Assembly (NCBI GenBank): GCA_043381765.1 | Contig: JBHJMP010000430.1 | Location: forward strand, 1-22,111 | Length of the DNA: 22,111 nt | Direction of reading: 5' to 3' | Source: Collodictyon triciliatum | Taxonomy: Eukaryota; CRuMs | Shown here: positions 16,801 through 22,111 of the stretch, piece after piece | How positions within the stretch are numbered: position 1 is the stretch's first letter | Layout: every line of letters begins with the position of its first letter | Notes under the pieces: model-generated | What the model saw: the letters and a program-made list of their open reading frames with translations, nothing else | Told to the model about the DNA's origin: nothing | Database searches by the model: none | Position numbers and translations under genes: made by a program

Positions 16801-19800
16801 GGTGAGGGATTATAAGTTCCAGTATCGCAAGCTTTACAGTTATCAACACTAGTTGATCCAATTACGGGATTGTATGTTCCAGTTGGGCACAAATCGCAGG
16901 AATATTTTCCTTTGTAGGGATTGTACTCACCAAGGTTGCACAAAACACAATGATTCTGCCCAGTAGACGGATTGAATGTTCCGGGTGGACATTCTATACA
17001 TGAAGAATTTCCTAAGTAGGGGTTATAGGATCCTTTCTCACATAATTTACAGTCATCAATACTTATCGATCCGACATTAGGATTATATGTTCCCATTGAA
17101 CAAGGATTGCAATACTTTTGTCCAGTATAAGGATTGTATGTTCCGACATTGCATGGCGTACAGTCTGTTAGATTTTTTGATCCTGTTCTCTGATTGTAAG
17201 TGCCCACAGGACATTTTTGGCACAAAGGTTGTCCAGCATTAGGATTATAGGTGCCTGGTTCACAAATGGTACAAGAATGGCCACCTGTTGAAGGATTATA
17301 AAATCCTAAATCGCATGGAATGCAAGACGATTGAGCAGTGTAGGGGTTATAAGTTCCAGGTTTGCATGGAATGCAATCGTTGGAACTCCTCGATCCATTT
17401 ATTGGGTTATATGTTCCAATCGAACATGAAAGGCAATTTATTTGTCCTTGTGATGGGTTATACATCCCTTGATTGCATGGTATGCACGAAGATTGACCAA
17501 TATTTGGATTAATGGTCCCTTCTGGGCATGCATTACATGAAGATTGCCCGGGTGATGGATTATATGTTCCAGGTAAACATGGGATGCATGAAATCGAGGA
17601 ACTTGACCCAATTGATGGATTATATGTACCGCTCGCACATGGAGTACATGATGCTTGTCCAATCGATGGATTATATGTTCCTGATATACATGGGATACAT
17701 GAAACAGAGGAAATTGACCCAATTGATGGATTATATGTGCCGCTCGCACATGGAGTACATGATGCTTGTCCAATAGATGGATTGTATGTTCCTGATATAC
17801 ATGGGATACATGAACTTGATGAATTTGAACCTATTGATGGATTATAAGTACCGCTAGCACAAGGATAGCATGATGACTGACCTATTGAAGGATTATAATT
17901 CCCAGCGGTGCACGGAAAGCATGAACTTAAACTTATTGAGCCAGAGGAAGGATTATATGTACCTATTGCACATGGAATGCATGAAGACTGACCTATTGAA
18001 GGATTATAATTCCCAGCGGTACATGGAAAGCATGAACTTAAACTCGTCGAACCATTGTAAGGATTATAGGTACCAGCTGCACATAAACTGCAATAACTCT
18101 GACCTGCTAAAGGATTGTATGTACCAGATGGACATGAAAGGCATGATATGGGACTTATTGAACCAGTTGATGGATTATAAGTGCCAACAGAACATGATGT
18201 GCATGATGATTGTCCAATTAATGGATTGTAAGTCCCAGCGGTACATGGGATACACGAACTTAAACTCGTTGAGCCTGTCGATGGATTAAATGTACCAGCA
18301 TTACATAAAAGACATGATTTCTGACCATTAAAAGGGTTAAAAGATCCAGATGTGCAAGAAAGACACGAGCTTGCACTAACAGAAGCAAAAGAGGGATTAA
18401 AGGTTCCAGTAGTACAATTCGTGCAAATTGACTGCCCTATATTAGGATTATAGGTTCCAGGTGGACATAAAAAACATGAAGTTACATTTGTTGATCCACT
18501 TGAAGGATTATATGTGCCAACAGAACATGGAACACAAGATGATTGCCCAATTAATGCATTGTAAGTACCAGCTGGACATGTCAAACATGATTTTGCACTA
18601 ACTGACCCTATGTGCGGATTATATGTTCCAAAAGCGCAAGGTATACATGATGAACGCCCAGGAAAGTGATTATAAGATCCAGATTCACATGAAAAACATG
18701 AATTTATTGCGCTTGATCCCATTAATGGGTTGTAAGAACCAGCCGCACATAAAGTGCATGATGATTGTCCCATAAAAGGATTATAGCTTCCAGTTGGACA
18801 TAAAATGCATGAGCTAGAATTTGTTGCTCCTATAAACGCATTATACGTACCAGCAGAACATGGAACACAAGATTGTTGTCCAGTAAGAGGGTTATAAGTT
18901 CCAACTGCACACAAAATGCAAGAACTTGAGCTTGTTGAACCATGTGAAGGGTTATATGTGCCGACGTTACAGCCGGAACAACTTTTTTGACCAGTGAAAG
19001 GGTTGAAGGTGCCTGGGGGGCAAGAATCGCATGAAGATCGCCCCTGGGACGGATTAAACATTCCTGCTGGGCATAATAAACACATTATCTGCCCACTTAA
19101 TGGATTATAAGTTCCTTCTGGACATGAGGAACAATAAAGACTACCATGGGAACTGTAACTTCCACTAGGACATACGGAGCAAGACTTTGAATTTGAGTCA
19201 TAAAAGTATCCTCCTGAACAAACTCCCCAAATTCTCACGGTATTATCGTCGCTGCCCGTGATTAACTTTGAACCATCATGGGAAAATACAACACTATTTA
19301 GATCATCCAAGTGACCAATCAAAGTTTGAATTTGACCTCCACTAGGAAGATTCCAAATTTTTACTGTGTTATCATCACTCCCGGATATCATTTTTGTGTT
19401 GTCTGGTGATATTGATAGACCTTTCACATCACTAGAATGGCCCACAAGGGTTGCGATTAAATTAGCGGTGAACGTGTCCCAAATTTTTATTGTTTTATCA
19501 TTACTACCTGATGCAATAATCAATCCATTAGGTGATATTGCAATGACATTGACATCATCTGTATGACTTGTTAAGGTATTAACCAAAGATTTAGTTGATA
19601 TTCTCCAAATTTTTATAGTAAAGTCATCACCTCCTGATATAACTAGTGATCCATCAGGCGAAAAAATTACACTTTTGACATCATCATTATGTCCACTAAA
19701 TGTGTAAATTAAGGATCCGGTTGAGAGACTAAATATTTTAACAGTATTATCGTCGCTTCCTGATGCGATTAGTGAATCATCTGTACTAATGGCTACAGAA

Positions 19801-20195
19801 TTTACAGCCCGATTATGAAACTCTAGGGATCTAACTAATGAACCAGTAGATATGTTCCATATTTTTATAGTCATATCTTCACTCCCAGAGACAATTTTGG
19901 TTCTATCCGAAGTGACAACAACACTTCTTACCCAGTTGGAATGGGCATTCCAGGATAGAATCAATGTTCCTTCATAAAAATCCCACACCTTAATGGTTTT
20001 ATCACTACTTCCAGAGACTATTTTTGAACCATCATTCAAAATTGCAACGCTCCAAACAGATCCTGTATGTCCATAGAGAGTATTCATCAAATTCTCTTGA
20101 CCATCCACTCCAATAATTTCTTTGAGAAATATCAGCCCTGATGACAAACGGTGAGGAAGGGTTAAATTTATAAATTTAATTGAATTTTTTTTCAT
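13809..20195 (-). CDS. Giant WD40 / GCC2-GCC3-like cysteine-repeat / polytopic membrane protein
   Basis: One uninterrupted frame of 2,128 codons. The ATG at 20195 is directly preceded by an in-frame TGA. Residues about 37-325 hold seven WD40 repeats (GHxxxV...SPDGS...SGSDDNTVKIW), enough for one closed propeller. Residues about 328-1700 hold about 64 regular units of the form CxxCxxGTYNPxxGQxxC, like the GCC2/GCC3 (ephrin-receptor-like) cysteine-rich repeats, with more divergent units at the C-terminal side. Next comes the block GYWRAPS...CIGG...CAIGYNGALCSVCESGYG. From about 1720 there are roughly eight hydrophobic segments, including FWEVIMMLQKLIIVV and YFKPF, then a short Ser-rich tail. 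Large cysteine-repeat proteins ending in such a multipass region occur in many protists; their function is unknown and adhesion or sensing is only a guess. No signal peptide is evident. The gene is AT-rich and intronless, unlike its neighbours. Confidence 0.92.
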   Translation of the reverse strand: MKKNSIKFINLTLPHRLSSGLIFLKEIIGVDGQENLMNTLYGHTGSVWSVAILNDGSKIVSGSSDKTIKVWDFYEGTLILSWNAHSNWVRSVVVTSDRTKIVSGSEDMTIKIWNISTGSLVRSLEFHNRAVNSVAISTDDSLIASGSDDNTVKIFSLSTGSLIYTFSGHNDDVKSVIFSPDGSLVISGGDDFTIKIWRISTKSLVNTLTSHTDDVNVIAISPNGLIIASGSNDKTIKIWDTFTANLIATLVGHSSDVKGLSISPDNTKMISGSDDNTVKIWNLPSGGQIQTLIGHLDDLNSVVFSHDGSKLITGSDDNTVRIWGVCSGGYFYDSNSKSCSVCPSGSYSSHGSLYCSSCPEGTYNPLSGQIMCLLCPAGMFNPSQGRSSCDSCPPGTFNPFTGQKSCSGCNVGTYNPSHGSTSSSSCILCAVGTYNPLTGQQSCVPCSAGTYNAFIGATNSSSCILCPTGSYNPFMGQSSCTLCAAGSYNPLMGSSAINSCFSCESGSYNHFPGRSSCIPCAFGTYNPHIGSVSAKSCLTCPAGTYNALIGQSSCVPCSVGTYNPSSGSTNVTSCFLCPPGTYNPNIGQSICTNCTTGTFNPSFASVSASSCLSCTSGSFNPFNGQKSCLLCNAGTFNPSTGSTSLSSCIPCTAGTYNPLIGQSSCTSCSVGTYNPSTGSISPISCLSCPSGTYNPLAGQSYCSLCAAGTYNPYNGSTSLSSCFPCTAGNYNPSIGQSSCIPCAIGTYNPSSGSISLSSCFPCTAGNYNPSIGQSSCYPCASGTYNPSIGSNSSSSCIPCISGTYNPSIGQASCTPCASGTYNPSIGSISSVSCIPCISGTYNPSIGQASCTPCASGTYNPSIGSSSSISCIPCLPGTYNPSPGQSSCNACPEGTINPNIGQSSCIPCNQGMYNPSQGQINCLSCSIGTYNPINGSRSSNDCIPCKPGTYNPYTAQSSCIPCDLGFYNPSTGGHSCTICEPGTYNPNAGQPLCQKCPVGTYNQRTGSKNLTDCTPCNVGTYNPYTGQKYCNPCSMGTYNPNVGSISIDDCKLCEKGSYNPYLGNSSCIECPPGTFNPSTGQNHCVLCNLGEYNPYKGKYSCDLCPTGTYNPVIGSTSVDNCKACDTGTYNPSPGQSVCISCEKGFFNADKGKTYCYPCSPGTYSNYTGSSFCNECPPGKYNINSASRSADDCLPCDVGSFSSKNGSVICSMCFPGTYAEERGQKNCFNCDKGTYNPNYGAKNKKDCIYCPLGSYTDHENKSCISCPVGTFNNIIGSYSKISCKICNNGTFSSEKSSSCILCSPGYYQEEDAIKDPNSCLPCPIGTFNSISGTYGNSSCIVCPKGTYNDKKGKATCESCPSGTFSDKFGSFGSISCLSCIDGAYSSERSSSCILCSPGYYQKEDAIKDPNSCLPCPIGTFNSISGTYGNSSCIECPKGTYNDKKGNPSCLSCPSGTYNNKIGSYGLSFCLECPNGSYSSSGSELCNLCPTRSTTLKIGSTNISECLCIQTYISHGDICTCPPGKFEDGNRCVSCKIGSYKSNNGINLCTNCPNKFTTMYNGSINADDCICKPGFSFQYGECKCKPGWYENEGHCYKCIPNTYNDKYGQTLCKDCPPNSYTNSTGTISIDLCTCLSSTYIDTHSYECKACPIGFICDGSSVLEVAPGYWRAPSNSNNYIAYKCRNSEACIGGNNTCAIGYNGALCSVCESGYGKIGLLCLQCASQPVNLFLIIISIILPISFVSFMIEQSKQPKTGNIQILKSLSTHFQVLTYLANFDVNWSSEIISVMKIPAIFSFSISMDNYPLECQFKFTIYEKVFLTMFIPIILMLLIVLMIIIKKTWLIFKKELSKEELTYTFFWYEFRYSAMVMLFFVHPSITSSVAEIFPCQTLGNTSYLKADMSIMCDDENYLIYKNITLAFFSIYCLGGPLILLYKMVENSSSLRDHSSNAYSLMRFLVDGYTEKCHFWEVIMMLQKLIIVVLSIFFSTALQVYFGLWLLFFMIASTIYFKPFMSNVLKKSQIQSLMVLYFTLMLSLLFCYGDINQNTKFLLMGLVVFLNTAICTIFLSKAGPVVIKIILRKFSLILTFFWSCATDNILTQAILRMVNNRKQMDTQEMQNVSTFHSSSEYTI
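15868..16329 (-). repeat. Tandem duplication of a 279-base (93-residue) module inside the giant gene
   Basis: Bases 15868-16050 recur at 16147-16329, a shift of exactly 279 bases, with only about five differences that I can see. Each copy encodes the same five cysteine-repeat block, with GYYQ(E/K)EDAIKDPNSC, LPCPIGTFNSISGTYG and PKGTYNDKKG. The offset keeps the frame. Confidence 0.88.
17590..18330 (-). repeat. Higher-order tandem repeat with a 111-base (37-residue) period inside the giant gene
   Basis: Paired cysteine units recur with a 111-base period. For example CGCTCGCACA at 17630 recurs at 17741, and CCTATTGAAGGATTATAATT at 17881 recurs at 17992. Each period encodes one short unit ending in GQ and one longer unit ending in a Ser-rich linker. 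Neighbouring copies are nearly identical at the DNA level, while units further out have diverged. Confidence 0.88.
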
Positions 20196-21850
20196 TCATT
20201 AGATTAAAATTATGCAAATAATATATAATTGTCATTATAAATCTGTAATATAACAAATTATACCAAAAAAGAGTCTAATAATACTCATCGATAGTTCATT
20301 CATGTTAGTTTTACACATGAGAGCAGTCAGTCACTAAATTAGCATTAATTAGTTATGTGTTATATTTTTGATCGGTAAAAAATCTAACAGCGTCACTTAA
20401 ATAAAAAACTTATAGAGCAGTTTGGCTTAGTTGAGGAAGGGATAAGTTCTATTTATATTTTAAACCTTGATATCGACATTTTATATAAAATTGGATTCTG
20501 AAACATGATTTTTTTGGTTTCATTAGATAAAATATGGATATATGAATGTCAATTTATGTTTTTCTTTTAAAAAGTGAATGACTGTAAACTGGTAATTGAG
20601 GAAATTACAAAATATGATTATAAATAATTATTCGCAAATATTATGATTAAAATAGTTCCTTTTGCTGAAATTTAGCATGATATTATATTAATTAGATATA
20701 TGAGTAGAAAGTTATTCTGTCGAGCAAAAATTTTAAACATAGAGCACATGAAAAATTGTAGCACTATTTCATCATCTGAGAATATAAGATAAATATGTTA
20801 CATATTTTTCCCTCTCTGAACCATTCAAAACCATAATTTAAGAGATTCAAAGAGTCTGTATATATTTAATGAATCGTCATTATACAAAATATTTAAGAGT
20901 GCATTTATACCAATTTGAAAACTAGCGTTTAAAACTCAAATAATTATTATAAACCTTAAATTCAACCCAATTGTGTAAAAAAAGATTATTATATCTAACT
21001 AGTGAAAAAATTAAGAAATCAGCCACCATATTAAAATTCTGTAGTAATATTTCGAAAAGAAAAGAATCTATTGCAATATATTTTGCACAGGAAACATCCT
21101 AAGAAGCAACAAAAAATCACCCAATTTTAAATTAGAATATTAGACATTGGCCGATTATTAAACCTTAAATTAGATTTTAAAAGTTTGGGTTACATAATAG
21201 CAATACCCGACTCGCTTCACTACTTTATAATGAAAGTAGACTTAAAAATTTGAAGTGTCGAAGAAGAGATAACCTATACTTGAATGAAATGAAGAGGAGA
21301 AATATAGGTAGACATAAGACTCACGCAATCAATAGGGTTCGAGGAGGGGGTTTCAAGTTCGGGTTATGTTTCGATTCATAAGGGTACTCGGAGGACCAGA
21401 TACGTGTATTTACAATCCTATTGCTAGTCGGTGTTTTGCTAAAATTTAAATATTTTTATTGCACTTATAGTATTTTGAATTTTTAGGGATTACAAACACA
21501 TACGTAAAAGTATCGCGCTCGATTGCATAAGATTGCAAAATCAATTGGGAAAAAATAATGAATGGATTCTTGTCTTGCAAGAAATGCATTTTGTCAACCA
21601 CGAAGAGTCGGACAGTCTTCCTAAGATGTGGTTTGTGATAATATGAGGAAACCAAATTTTACTACACCCAGTAAAATAGCCGATAAGTTGGCATCTCCAA
21701 CTTGCATATTTTTTTATTGATATCATTCTCTATTTATTAACTAAAAATTATTGAACAAAATCAGCATAGTCATTAATCACATGAATTCCCCGATAGCTAT
21801 TACATTTTTAATTGAAATCTGTATTAATTTTCCTTATTCACGACAGACTT
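20196..21850. other. AT-rich region upstream of the giant gene, no gene seen
   Basis: About 1,650 bases with strongly AT-rich composition. There is no frame above 70 codons with protein-like content, no exon-like island and no simple-repeat array of the kind so common further left. The part next to 20195 should contain the promoter of the giant gene; several TATATAA-like strings are present, but in this composition they are not informative. Confidence 0.6.
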
Positions 21851-21853
21851 AGC

Positions 21854-21873
21854 TGTTGGCGCTCGTGCCAACA
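21854..21873. repeat. Perfect hairpin 1
   Basis: TGTTGGC at 21854-21860 pairs with GCCAACA at 21867-21873 around a six-base loop. It is followed by ATCTTTTTTCCC. Confidence 0.8.
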
Positions 21874-22008
21874 ATCTTTTTTCCCACCACCAAGCAAGTA
21901 TTCCGAGATAAAAAGAAAAAGTGATGGCGGATGTGCCATCAGGAGAGTATGGAGATGGGGAATAGAAAGAGAAAAGAGGATGAAAAGGAATAGGAAAGGA
22001 AGTAAAGA

Positions 22009-22034
22009 CCCTGGGCTTGATAAGAGGCCCAGGG
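22009..22034. repeat. Perfect hairpin 2
   Basis: CCCTGGGC at 22009-22016 pairs with GCCCAGGG at 22027-22034 around a ten-base loop. The eight-base stem is strongly GC-rich in an otherwise purine-rich, AT-leaning context. Confidence 0.82.
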
Positions 22035-22048
22035 ATTCCTTTCAGGAT

Positions 22049-22068
22049 AGGACTTGTGGTGAAGTCCT
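22049..22068. repeat. Perfect hairpin 3
   Basis: AGGACTT at 22049-22055 pairs with AAGTCCT at 22062-22068 around a six-base loop, 14 bases after hairpin 2. Confidence 0.8.
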
Positions 22069-22111
22069 TGGGAGAGGGAAAGTAGCGGGCTTGATTATGT
22101 TTAGAGGGGAG

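Larger units (their letters stand above)
21874..22111 (+). other. Purine-rich terminal segment, unidentified
   Basis: From about 21880 the AT-rich background gives way to a G/A-rich sequence with two GC-rich hairpins, running off the window. No frame with recognisable protein content is visible. It could be the edge of another gene, a structured RNA or a mobile element end; the window stops too early to tell. Confidence 0.4.

Noticed and set aside
17438-18289. Overlapping frames on both strands with repeated His-Gly-x-His or Leu-Tyr-Val-Pro patterns
   Set aside because: Repeat periods divisible by three keep shadow frames open in the giant gene; the cysteine-repeat frame is the only one with family structure.
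17590-18330. Regularly spaced near-identical repeats that might suggest a CRISPR array
   Set aside because: The period is 111 bases, the repeats are coding and there are no unique spacers; it is a protein-repeat array in a eukaryotic gene.
21330-21410. tRNA-like T-arm strings (GGTTCGAGG and TTATG...CATAA)
   Set aside because: No matching acceptor stem, D arm or anticodon arm could be placed around them.

Overview
The window is nuclear DNA of a eukaryote, most likely a unicellular relative of animals and fungi or a comparable protist. The signs are spliceosomal introns with GT...AG ends, AATAAA hexamers after stop codons, a beta-tubulin end, a full-length metazoan-sized VPS51, an animal-type M14 carboxypeptidase, LINE-type reverse transcriptase debris, and very abundant simple repeats. 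The species cannot be fixed from the sequence alone.

Region 1 (1-808) is GC-rich and compact. It holds the last 35 codons of beta-tubulin, then a small single-exon coiled-coil protein that I do not recognise. Region 2 (1167-7726) is VPS51, the shared subunit of the GARP and EARP tethering complexes. I rebuilt 22 exons by hand; every junction is phase-consistent and the product is 776 residues, close to human VPS51. Region 3 (8130-11546) is a secreted, membrane-anchored regulatory carboxypeptidase (M14B, carboxypeptidase D/M/E type). It has 12 exons, 574 residues, all catalytic residues, an N-terminal extension ending in a furin-like site, a beta-sandwich domain and a C-terminal membrane anchor. 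All of these genes lie on the + strand, a few hundred bases apart.

Region 4 (about 11547-13510) is intergenic DNA with two decayed non-LTR reverse transcriptase fragments from apparently different elements. Region 5 (13809-20195, - strand) is one uninterrupted 2,128-codon gene: seven WD40 repeats, about 64 regular cysteine-rich GCC2/GCC3-like repeats plus some divergent ones, and a polytopic membrane domain. It has no visible intron, is AT-rich, and contains recent internal duplications, unlike its intron-rich neighbours. Region 6 (20196-22111) is AT-rich DNA without a credible gene; its last 270 bases change composition and carry three perfect hairpins in a row.

The genes do not form a pathway. 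VPS51 acts in endosome-to-Golgi membrane traffic, and the carboxypeptidase is the kind of Golgi, endosomal or surface protein that uses such traffic, but their adjacency is probably chance. The best candidate for something undescribed is the WD40-cysteine-repeat-membrane protein and the AT-rich island around it.
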